Shown piece after piece: positions 1 through 5,331 of a stretch of 5,331 nucleotides of DNA. Each line of letters starts with the position of its first letter. Positions within the stretch are counted from its first letter, which is position 1. This DNA is from Pseudomonadota bacterium (GTDB lineage: Bacteria; Pseudomonadota; Alphaproteobacteria; Rhizobiales; Methyloligellaceae), in NCBI GenBank assembly GCA_022567275.1, contig JADFHH010000157.1, positions 1 to 5,331 on the forward strand, written 5' to 3'. The translations under genes and the position numbers were made by a program. The notes below the pieces were generated by a model that saw only the letters and a list, made by a program, of their open reading frames with translations, searched no databases and was not told the origin of the DNA.

Positions 1-233
1 ACATGGGCTGGATGGACCTGCACTGCCAGGGAAATAAGGACCTCGACACGCCGCACATCGATCGGCTGGCCGAACAGGGAATGCGGTTCACCGATGCTTA
101 CGCCGCCGCGCCGGTTTGTTCGCCGACGCGGGCCGCCATGATGACCGGGCAGTGGCCGGCGCGGATGCGGATCACCAATCACATTCCGCAACATGCTCAA
201 TTAATTGCGGCGACGAGGCAGGCACTACGATAA
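1..233 (+). pseudogene. Sulfatase (arylsulfatase family), N-terminal fragment, truncated at about base 188
   Basis: Sulfatases of this family hydrolyse sulfate esters with a formylglycine made from a conserved Cys or Ser, usually in the periplasm. The frame is open from base 3 (and off the left edge) to a TAA at 231-233. Counting from the codon at base 3, residues 1-3 (MGW) look like the end of the N-terminal D-D-x-G-W metal-binding motif, so the first Met is internal and the true start and Asp pair lie outside the window. T-P-H-I-D-R-L-A follows at 16-23, then the sulfatase signature C-S-P-T-R at 39-43 with Cys39 (117-119) as the residue converted to formylglycine, then M-T-G-Q and an R-I-T-N-H-I-P segment ending near base 188. 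The next 14 residues do not resemble the family. Family members usually have about 450-550 residues, so most of the fold, including the later metal and substrate residues, is missing. It is non-functional as seen, unless the junction is an assembly artefact. Confidence 0.88.
186..210. repeat. Short inverted repeat at the left breakpoint
   Basis: CCGCAA at 186-191 is matched by its reverse complement TTGCGG at 205-210, leaving a 13-base loop that includes part of the palindrome AATTAATT (199-206). The left arm straddles the point where sulfatase similarity stops. There is no T-run after it, so it is not a rho-independent terminator. It may be an operator-like site or chance; arms of 6 bases are weak evidence. 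Confidence 0.3.
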
Positions 234-328
234 TGACCTCTGACCTATGCAAAACACTCGCCTCCAATGTCCTGAAAACACCAACCTCGGCCAAGATCAT
301 CGCCTTTCGAACCGGCACCACGCCGCGC
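189..328. other. Foreign segment between two broken genes
   Basis: Sulfatase similarity from the left ends near base 188, and transglycosylase similarity from the right ends near base 322-325. The roughly 140 bp between fit neither gene. This stretch is visibly richer in A and T than its surroundings (for example AATTAATT at 199-206, and several A runs at 247-280). It contains an inverted repeat at its left end and a plus-strand reading frame starting at 233 that may be the beginning of a small DNA-binding protein. No transposase fragment, target-site duplication or terminal repeat pair bounding the whole segment was found. It could be a rearrangement or deletion scar, a remnant of an insertion, or a misjoined contig. 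The exact ends are uncertain by several bases; at the right end GCCGCGC fits both sides. Confidence 0.6.
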
Positions 329-391
329 TGCATCATGCGCAATTTGTCGCACCGCTGGTTGCGGCCGAACCTCGCGCGGCGGCCCTTATAG
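233..391 (+). pseudogene. Possible N-terminal fragment of a small helix-turn-helix protein
   Basis: An ATG at 233-235 overlaps the TAA of the sulfatase fragment and opens a frame running to a stop at 389-391. Its first 32 residues include the stretch A-K-I-I-A-F-R-T-G-T-T-P-R (residues 20-32, about bases 290-328). This looks like the first two helices of short HTH proteins in which such a run is followed by a V-x-N-W recognition helix. Here the expected V-x-N-W does not appear. From residue 33 on the frame is simply antisense to the transglycosylase gene, so any real gene is cut at about base 328. A GAGGCAGG stretch at 215-222 could serve as ribosome binding site, 10 bases before the ATG. The HTH reading rests on pattern memory over about 15 residues and could be coincidence. 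Confidence 0.3.
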
Positions 392-852
392 GCCAGGGTG
401 GAGAGCGAGCGAATGACGTTCATTTTACCCATGAAGGCGCCATAACTGGTCTCCATGCCCCAGATGGCCAGCAGCACATGGCGGTCGACGCCCCAGCGCT
501 TTTCGATGGCGCCGAGTTGTTCGCTATATTGCGCCAGCCGCTCCTTGCCGAGCCTGACGCGGGTGTCGGTGACCACCAGGGTGAGATAATGCGCGGCGGG
601 GAGTTTGAATTCGGGCTGAAAAGCGTTTTTCCTGATGACTTCGGGGTCCGGCGTCAGCCCGGCGAAAGCGGCATCGTAAATTTTTCGCGAAACCCCGGCC
701 TTGCGCGCCGAGGCCCAGAAATGTTTCACGAAATGCTGATATCCGGTTTCGGCGCTTGCGGGTGGTGCAGGGACCATCGCACCCGCCGCCAGCACGAGAG
801 TACACATTAGCGCGCACACGGCCACGCCGCTTTTTCGTCGCATCAAAGCCAT

Positions 853-862
853 CTTGTTTCCG
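853..862 (-). promoter_or_regulatory. Ribosome binding site for the transglycosylase gene
   Basis: On the minus strand the 10 bases between the hydrolase TAG and the ATG read CGGAAACAAG. GGA is 6 bases from the ATG at 850-852, which favours this start over the in-frame ATG three codons later (841-843). Both starts would leave the signal peptide intact. Confidence 0.5.
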
Positions 863-1693
863 CTAACCCTCGATCATGGCAACGAGCCGTTCAAACAGCA
901 TATGGCCCGGCGTCATGGCGGCATCGAGAATCGAGAAATGATGGCGCCCGGGAATTTCGAGATATTCCGTATCCATGCCCCGCAAAGCCCACGCCTCGGC
1001 GATCCTTTGCGATTGCTGCTTGAACACGACGCTTTCAAGCGCGCCAGCCGCGGCGACGAATTTCAACCCCTGCCGCGTCACAGGCCAGTGAATCGGGCTG
1101 GCCGCACGCGCGGTTTCAGCCGTGAGCCGCAGATCGTCGTTGATGTCGGTCGCAAGCAGCGGCTCCAGATCGTACAGGCCAGAGAGCGAAAATGCGCGCG
1201 TCACGAGGGTCTCGGGCGCGCCATCGACGCGGCTCCAGTCGCTCGCCAGCATTGCGCCCGCCAGATGTCCGCCGGCCGAGTGCCCCGTCACCACGGGATG
1301 TTTGCCGGTTTCGCGCCACAGCTTCACAAGAAATGCGCGCATCTGTTCCACGATCTCCATGATCGTCACCCGTGGCGCAAGGTCATAGGAAGGAATTGCG
1401 ACGGAAATGCCACGCTGGTTCAGCCCCCTGGCGATGTGGGAATAGACTTTCCGGTCGCGCGAGCGCCAATAGCCGCCGTGAATAAAGGCACAGTGCGGCG
1501 CATTTGCAGCGGGATCGGACGCGGGAAAGAAATCATAGCGTTGCCGTTCGCCAATCCCATAGGCGATGTCCAGTTCACACGGTGCTTCATTGCGGTATTT
1601 CGCGGCCTGTTTCTCCCAGCGCGCGGCATATTCGGCGTGGTCGCGCACCGTCTTGCGCGCATTATATTCGATATTGAGATCGAGCGGGCTCAT
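863..1693 (-). CDS. Alpha/beta hydrolase, arylformamidase (kynurenine formamidase)-like
   Basis: A complete gene of 276 residues, the usual size for HGGYW-type hydrolases. H-G-G-Y-W at 72-76 forms the oxyanion hole, Y-D-L-A-P is at 103-107, and the nucleophile elbow G-H-S-A-G-G at 137-142 makes Ser139 the catalytic serine. The C-terminal G-R-H-H-F-S motif supplies His251 or His252, probably His252. The acid is likely Glu220 in L-E-S-V-V-F-K-Q-Q-S, aligned by eye with the Asp of animal kynurenine formamidases. No signal peptide is visible, so it is probably cytoplasmic. HGGYW enzymes include N-formylkynurenine formamidases but also carboxylesterases, so the substrate is not fixed. The ATG (1691-1693) overlaps the stop of the upstream PLP gene as ATGA. 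No clear Shine-Dalgarno precedes it, which suggests translation by re-initiation after the upstream gene. A joint pathway with that gene is inferred from this coupling. Confidence 0.92.
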   Translation of the reverse strand: MSPLDLNIEYNARKTVRDHAEYAARWEKQAAKYRNEAPCELDIAYGIGERQRYDFFPASDPAANAPHCAFIHGGYWRSRDRKVYSHIARGLNQRGISVAIPSYDLAPRVTIMEIVEQMRAFLVKLWRETGKHPVVTGHSAGGHLAGAMLASDWSRVDGAPETLVTRAFSLSGLYDLEPLLATDINDDLRLTAETARAASPIHWPVTRQGLKFVAAAGALESVVFKQQSQRIAEAWALRGMDTEYLEIPGRHHFSILDAAMTPGHMLFERLVAMIEG

Positions 1694-2865
1694 GGGCCGA
1701 GCGCCCGGTGCAGCGCCTTGAGGAAACTCTCCAGTTCGGATTCCAAATTAAAATAATGCGGCGAGACGCGCACCAGTTCGCCCAGCTCCCTTTCCGTGGT
1801 GTCAAGCAGCGCGCCGGCGCGCGGTACAGTTTTTACCCAGACGCCTGCTTTGTGGAGCGCGGCGGTGATATCCGCGGCCGCCACGCGCTCGTGTGAAAAG
1901 GTCACAAGACCGGCGCGCTCCGATCCCAAATCCCGCACGGTGACGCCGGGAATGCGCGCCAACTCCGCGCGCAAGCTCATCGCCAGATGCCGCACGCGGC
2001 GGCGTATCTCGTCCAGCCCGAGCGCGCGCGCATAGTCGACCGCCGCGCCCAGACCCAGCCGCAAGGCCGGCGCATGTTCATGGGTTTCGAAGCGCCGCGC
2101 ATCGCCGCGAAGTTCATATTCGTCCGGCGCGCGCCACGAGGCGCCAAAATCGTCGATCGTGGCGGGTTCGATATCGTCAAATCTTTCCTCCCGCACATAG
2201 AGAAACCCCGTGCCCTTGGGGCCGCGCAACCATTTGCGCCCGGTCGCGCAAAGATAATCGCAGCCCAGGGCCGCGACATCCACCGGCATCTGCCCAACCG
2301 CCTGGCACGCGTCGAGCAAGTAGGGGATGGCGTGCGCCCGCGCCACCTTGCCAATCTCGGCCGCCGGGTTGACCAGCCCGCCATTGGTTGAAATCCAGGT
2401 GAGGGCGATGAGCTTTACACGGTCATCGATCATCTTCTCAAGCGCTTGCGCGTCGCTCGCGCCGGAAGCATCGCAGGGGATGATTTCGATCTCGCAGCCC
2501 GTGCGTTTGCGCATTTGCAGGAAGGCGACATAGTTGGCGCCATATTCGGCCCGGCCGGTAAGTATTTTTTCCCCTTCGGAGAAGCCAAGGCCATAGAACA
2601 CGGACTGCCAGGCATCCGTATGGCTGCCCATGAGCGCGATTTCGCTTGGCTTGGCGTTGATCAATGCGGCCACCGAGGCGTATACCGCGTCCAGCGCCTG
2701 GGTTTCCTGCATCCTCGCCGGGAAGCCGCCGGCTTTCGCTTCAAGCGCGAAAGAGTTTTGCACCGCGCCAATGACCGGTTGCGGCATCAAGGAGCAACCG
2801 GCATTGTTCAGATAAATGCCGCTGCCCACACCCGGCGTCTCAGCGCGTAATTCATCGATATTCAT
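1690..2865 (-). CDS. Class V aminotransferase-fold PLP-dependent enzyme (EgtE / isopenicillin-N-epimerase / kynureninase-like)
   Basis: 391 residues, full length for fold-type I class V enzymes, probably cytoplasmic. The N-terminus has Y-L-N-N-A-G at 18-23. G-S-H-T-D-A-W at 80-86 is the likely cofactor-phosphate turn. D-A-C-Q-A-V-G at 185-191 gives Asp185 for the PLP ring nitrogen. A-T-G-R-K-W at 207-212 contains Lys211, the Schiff-base lysine, followed by R-G-P-K-G-T-G-F-L-Y. Near the end, V-R-V-S-P-H-Y-F-N (365-373) supplies Arg366, expected to bind the substrate carboxylate. The segment just before it (350-364) has no cysteine, so the persulfide-forming loop of SufS/IscS desulfurases is absent. 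The overall style resembles EgtE-like lyases and epimerases, but the reaction cannot be assigned. The frame is open further upstream to an ATG at 2964; I chose the ATG at 2863-2865 because it has a Shine-Dalgarno and the family N-terminus starts there. It lies 7 bases behind metH and overlaps the hydrolase gene by 4. Confidence 0.92.
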   Translation of the reverse strand: MNIDELRAETPGVGSGIYLNNAGCSLMPQPVIGAVQNSFALEAKAGGFPARMQETQALDAVYASVAALINAKPSEIALMGSHTDAWQSVFYGLGFSEGEKILTGRAEYGANYVAFLQMRKRTGCEIEIIPCDASGASDAQALEKMIDDRVKLIALTWISTNGGLVNPAAEIGKVARAHAIPYLLDACQAVGQMPVDVAALGCDYLCATGRKWLRGPKGTGFLYVREERFDDIEPATIDDFGASWRAPDEYELRGDARRFETHEHAPALRLGLGAAVDYARALGLDEIRRRVRHLAMSLRAELARIPGVTVRDLGSERAGLVTFSHERVAAADITAALHKAGVWVKTVPRAGALLDTTERELGELVRVSPHYFNLESELESFLKALHRALGP

Positions 2866-2875
2866 CGGTCCCTCA
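2866..2875 (-). promoter_or_regulatory. Ribosome binding site of the PLP-enzyme gene, overlapping the metH stop codon
   Basis: Minus-strand sequence TGAGGGACCG precedes the ATG at 2863-2865. The Shine-Dalgarno GAGGG (2870-2874) shares bases with the metH TGA (2873-2875) and sits 4 bases from the start. A ribosome terminating on metH covers this site, so the two genes are probably translationally linked. It decides the start of the downstream gene. Confidence 0.65.
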
Positions 2876-5331
2876 CGCGGCCTGTATTTTTTTGGGATCG
2901 TAATTGAGAATCGGCGCCAGCCACTTCTCGCAGGTCTGCACGTCCCAGCCCTTGCGCGCCGCATAATCCGCGACCTGGTCGCGTTCGATTTTGCCGACGC
3001 CGAAATAGCGGCTTTCGGGATGCGAGATATAGAGACCCGATACCGACGCGCCGGGCCACATGGCGTAGCTCTCCGTCAGCTTGATGCCGGTGGCATCTTC
3101 CGCATCCAGCAGCTCGAACAAGGTACCTTTTTCCGGGTGGTCGGGTTGTGCCGGATAGCCCGGCGCGGGGCGGATGCCCTGATATTTTTCCGCGATCAGC
3201 TCCTCGGCGGACAAGGACTCATCAGACGCATAGCCCCACAATTCCTTGCGCACTTTTTCATGCAGCATTTCCGCGAAAGCTTCCGCCAGCCGGTCGGCCA
3301 GCGCCTTGAGCAATATTTTCGAGTAATCGTCATGGTCGTCTTCAAAGCGCCTGAGATGGGGTTCCTCGCCGAGCCCCGTGGTGACCGCGAAGCCGCCGAT
3401 ATAATCGGCGAGGCCGGTTTCCCTGGGCGCGATGAAATCCGCCAGCGCGGTGTTGGCGCGCCCCTTGCCGCGGGCCATTTGCTGGCGCAGGGTATGCAGT
3501 ATGGCGAGCCGTTCTGTTCTGTCCTCATCCGCGTAAAGTTCGATATCGTCATCGCCGATCGTGTTGGCGGGCCAAAAACCCGCAACCCCGTTCGCGGTCA
3601 GCCATTTTTCCCCGACGATCCGGTCGAGCAGGTTTTGCGCATCGTCGAACAGGTCGCGCGCGGCTTCGCCATATTTTTCGTCATTGAGAATACGCGGATA
3701 TTGACCCTTCATCTCCCAGGTCGAGAAAAACGGCGTCCAGTCGATATAGCGGCGGATTTTTGCCAGATCGGTCTGCTTGAAGACACGGGTTCCGGTAAAG
3801 GCTGGCTTTGGCGGCTGGTAGGAAGACCAGTCGAGTGCGCGTTTGTTCTTGCGCGCTTCGCCGATTGCGGTCCGGCGCTTGGCTTGCTGGGCCCGGGCGT
3901 AGCCTTCCGCGACCCGTACATAGTCCTGACGAATGCCGGCGATATAGCCGTCGCGATCGTTCTCCGACAGCAGCTTCGAGGTGACGCCCACCGCGCGGCT
4001 GGCATCGATCACATAGATGGTCTGGCCCCTGTTGTAGTTGGGGTCGATCTTGACGGCCGTATGCACCTGGCTCGTCGTCGCGCCGCCGATCAGCAGGGGA
4101 ATGTCGAAACCCTCCCGCTCCATTTCCGCCGCGACATGGCACATTTCATCGAGGCTGGGCGTAATCAGCCCGGACAGGCCGATAATGTCGGCGTTGTTTT
4201 CGCGCGCGGTCTCGAGAATTTTTTGCGCCGGCACCATGACGCCGAGATCGATGACCTCGTAATTGTTGCACTGGAGCACCACGCCGACGATGTTTTTTCC
4301 GATGTCGTGCACATCGCCCTTCACGGTGGCGAGCACTATTTTTCCCGCGGCCCTGGCGCCCTCCAGGCCCAGCTCCTCCTTTTCCTTGTCCATGAACGGC
4401 GTGAGATGGGCCACCGCCTGTTTCATCACGCGGGCGGACTTGACCACCTGGGGCAGGAACATTTTGCCCGCGCCGAACAGATCGCCGACCGTATTCATGC
4501 CGTCCATCAGCGGCCCTTCGATCACATGCAGCGGGCGCTTGGCCTGCTTGCGCGCCTCTTCGGTGTCTTCGACGATGTAAGTGGCGATGCCGCTGACCAG
4601 CGCGTGGGTGATGCGCTTCTCCACGCTCGCCTCGCGCCAGGCAAGGTCTTCGGCTTTTCGCTGGCCGCCCTGACCATGGTAGCGCTGGGCTGCTTCCAGC
4701 AGCCGGTCGGTGGCGTCGCCGCGGCGGTTGAGGATGACGTCCTCGACGCGCGTCTTCAGCTCCGGCTCGATATCCTCATAGATGGCGAGCTGGCCGGCAT
4801 TGACGATGCCCATATCCATGCCCGCGCCAATGGCGTGATAGAGAAACACCGAATGCATCGCCTCGCGCAGCTTGTCGTTGCCGCGGAAGGCAAAGGAGAG
4901 GTTCGAGACCCCGCCCGAAACATGCACCCAGGGCAGGTTCTCTTTTATCTTTCGCGTCGCCTCGATGAAATCGACTGCATAGTTGTTGTGTTCCTCGATA
5001 CCGGTGGCCACGGCGAAGATGTTGGGGTCGAAAATGATGTCTTCGGGCGGGAAGCCAAGTTTTCCGGTCAACAGCTTGTAAGCGCGTTCGCATATGTCGT
5101 ATTTGCGCGCCGCCGTGTCGGCCTGCCCCTGCTCGTCGAACGCCATGACGACGACGGCCGCGCCATAGCGCAGCACCAGCGCGGCGTGCTCGAGGAAAGC
5201 ATCCTCGCCTTCCTTCATGCTGATCGAGTTGACGATGCCCTTGCCCTGGACGCATTTGAGACCGGCCTCGATCACCGACCATTTGGAGCTATCGATCATC
5301 ACCGGCACGCGCGAAATGTCCGGCTCGGCCG
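2873..5331 (-). CDS. metH: Cobalamin-dependent methionine synthase, C-terminal two thirds (5' end outside window)
   Basis: MetH transfers a methyl group from 5-methyltetrahydrofolate through methylcobalamin to homocysteine, in the cytoplasm. About 818 residues are visible, and the frame runs off the right edge. The GTG at 5306-5308 is an internal Val in the family motif E-P-D-I-S-R-V-P-V-M-I-D-S-S, not a start. Numbering from that Val: 1 to about 175 is the C-terminal part of the pterin-binding barrel (N-S-I-S-M-K-E-G, D-P-N-I-F-A-V-A-T-G); about 180-310 is the helical cap module; about 320-450 is the B12 domain with D-V-H-D-I-G-K-N, whose His334 (4307-4309) is the lower cobalt ligand, plus G-G-A-T-T-S at 408-413; about 490-811 is the AdoMet reactivation domain with D-W-T-P-F-F at 523-528 and R-P-A-P-G-Y-P at 713-719, matching E. 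coli Arg1134 and Tyr1139. All modules look intact, with spacing close to E. coli MetH. Whether the homocysteine-binding domain is fused or encoded by a separate gene cannot be seen. It is the first visible gene of the unit. Confidence 0.97.
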   Translation of the reverse strand, partial: AEPDISRVPVMIDSSKWSVIEAGLKCVQGKGIVNSISMKEGEDAFLEHAALVLRYGAAVVVMAFDEQGQADTAARKYDICERAYKLLTGKLGFPPEDIIFDPNIFAVATGIEEHNNYAVDFIEATRKIKENLPWVHVSGGVSNLSFAFRGNDKLREAMHSVFLYHAIGAGMDMGIVNAGQLAIYEDIEPELKTRVEDVILNRRGDATDRLLEAAQRYHGQGGQRKAEDLAWREASVEKRITHALVSGIATYIVEDTEEARKQAKRPLHVIEGPLMDGMNTVGDLFGAGKMFLPQVVKSARVMKQAVAHLTPFMDKEKEELGLEGARAAGKIVLATVKGDVHDIGKNIVGVVLQCNNYEVIDLGVMVPAQKILETARENNADIIGLSGLITPSLDEMCHVAAEMEREGFDIPLLIGGATTSQVHTAVKIDPNYNRGQTIYVIDASRAVGVTSKLLSENDRDGYIAGIRQDYVRVAEGYARAQQAKRRTAIGEARKNKRALDWSSYQPPKPAFTGTRVFKQTDLAKIRRYIDWTPFFSTWEMKGQYPRILNDEKYGEAARDLFDDAQNLLDRIVGEKWLTANGVAGFWPANTIGDDDIELYADEDRTERLAILHTLRQQMARGKGRANTALADFIAPRETGLADYIGGFAVTTGLGEEPHLRRFEDDHDDYSKILLKALADRLAEAFAEMLHEKVRKELWGYASDESLSAEELIAEKYQGIRPAPGYPAQPDHPEKGTLFELLDAEDATGIKLTESYAMWPGASVSGLYISHPESRYFGVGKIERDQVADYAARKGWDVQTCEKWLAPILNYDPKKIQAA
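2887..2893 (-). other. Run of seven A at the 3' end of metH
   Basis: On the minus strand, CCC is followed by seven A, covering the codons Pro-Lys-Lys-Ile five to eight codons before the metH stop. The reading frame of the downstream PLP gene is open across this point (open back to at least 2964). Loss of one A in the mRNA, or a +1 ribosomal slip, would therefore bypass the metH stop and continue straight into the PLP enzyme. The run is seen directly; any slippage is speculation. Confidence 0.3.

Larger units (their letters stand above)
172..852 (-). pseudogene. Lytic murein transglycosylase (MltB/SLT_2 family), 3'-truncated with a chimeric tail
   Basis: MltB-type enzymes cleave the MurNAc-GlcNAc bond of peptidoglycan in the periplasm and form 1,6-anhydro-MurNAc ends. 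The frame gives 226 residues. Residues 1-34 form a Sec signal peptide: basic M-R-R-K start, hydrophobic core, likely cleavage after A-S-A at 34. No lipobox is visible, so the protein is not obviously a lipoprotein. The mature part follows the family: F-W-A-S-A-R-K-A-G-V-S near 45-55, D-A-A-F-A-G-L-T-P-D-P at 60-70, Q-P-E-F at 79-82, then W-G-M-E-T-S-Y-G with the probable catalytic Glu134, and L-A-Y-K-G-R-R at 153-159. Similarity ends near G177 (about base 322). The remaining 49 residues run antisense through the foreign segment and into the sulfatase fragment. The expected G-S-W-A-G-A-M-G-H-T-Q-F region and the C-terminal domain are absent; family members have roughly 350-450 residues. The gene begins 10 bases after the hydrolase stop, as the last gene of the unit. 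It is probably inactive or misfolded, but could be intact in the true genome if the join is artefactual. Confidence 0.85.

Noticed and set aside
191..233. The sulfatase tail as a genuine short sulfatase C-terminus
   Set aside because: The protein would end about 20 residues after the C-S-P-T-R motif, far short of a sulfatase fold, and the tail has no family resemblance.
247..810. 187-codon open frame on the plus strand opposite the transglycosylase
   Set aside because: It is antisense to a gene with a clear signal peptide and catalytic motif, shows no known motif, and crosses the foreign-segment breakpoint without change, so it is a shadow frame.
854..1756. 300-codon open frame on the plus strand
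   Set aside because: It is antisense to the hydrolase gene, whose catalytic motifs are clear. The translation is rich in Arg, His and Pro with no recognisable domain, as expected of a mirror frame in GC-rich coding DNA.
2866..2964. Upstream ATG at 2964 as the start of the PLP enzyme
   Set aside because: It would add 33 Arg-rich residues that overlap the conserved end of metH. The ATG at 2863-2865 has a good Shine-Dalgarno and matches the family N-terminus.
5306..5308. GTG as the metH start codon
   Set aside because: The codons before it (5309-5331) continue the conserved MetH motif E-P-D-I-S-R, so the gene extends past the right edge.
1..5331. tRNA, rRNA, CRISPR array, intact insertion sequence, riboswitch or rho-independent terminator
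   Set aside because: No repeat array, tRNA-like cloverleaf, transposase or hairpin followed by a T-run was recognised. Any cobalamin or SAM riboswitch for metH would lie outside the window, upstream of its start.

Overview
The window reads as part of a GC-rich proteobacterial genome, most likely an alphaproteobacterium. This is inferred from the style of the MetH, MltB-type transglycosylase and class V PLP-enzyme sequences, not from a marker gene. Nearly everything from about base 320 to the right edge lies on the minus strand. It looks like one transcription unit running right to left: metH (cobalamin-dependent methionine synthase, cut off by the right edge) > class V aminotransferase-fold PLP enzyme > HGGYW-type alpha/beta hydrolase > secreted lytic murein transglycosylase. 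The junctions are very tight: 7 nt between metH and the PLP gene, a 4-nt ATGA overlap between the PLP gene and the hydrolase gene, and 10 nt before the transglycosylase gene.

The left 330 bases are different. Bases 1 to about 188 encode the N-terminal catalytic region of an arylsulfatase-type sulfatase on the plus strand, including the C-S-P-T-R formylglycine motif. Its similarity stops abruptly and a foreign tail ends at a stop codon at 231-233. The transglycosylase gene, coming from the other direction, keeps its signal peptide and catalytic glutamate but loses family similarity around base 322-325, before the rest of the catalytic domain. Between the two breakpoints is a segment of about 140 bp, visibly less GC-rich than its flanks. 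It carries what may be the start of a small helix-turn-helix protein. So two convergent genes are both broken at a short stretch of unrelated DNA. This could be a rearrangement or deletion scar, a remnant of a mobile element, or an assembly chimera; the sequence alone cannot decide.

Functionally, metH supplies methionine from homocysteine and methyl-tetrahydrofolate. The two genes translationally linked behind it pair a PLP C-N or C-S bond enzyme with a hydrolase of the arylformamidase family. That resembles a kynureninase/kynurenine-formamidase pair, but the PLP enzyme looks closer to EgtE/isopenicillin-N-epimerase-like proteins and lacks the active-site loop cysteine of cysteine desulfurases. 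The substrate of this pair is open and is the most interesting biochemical question here. I saw no tRNA, rRNA, CRISPR array, intact transposase or convincing terminator. Gene coverage is continuous, with no gene-free stretch over 300 bases.
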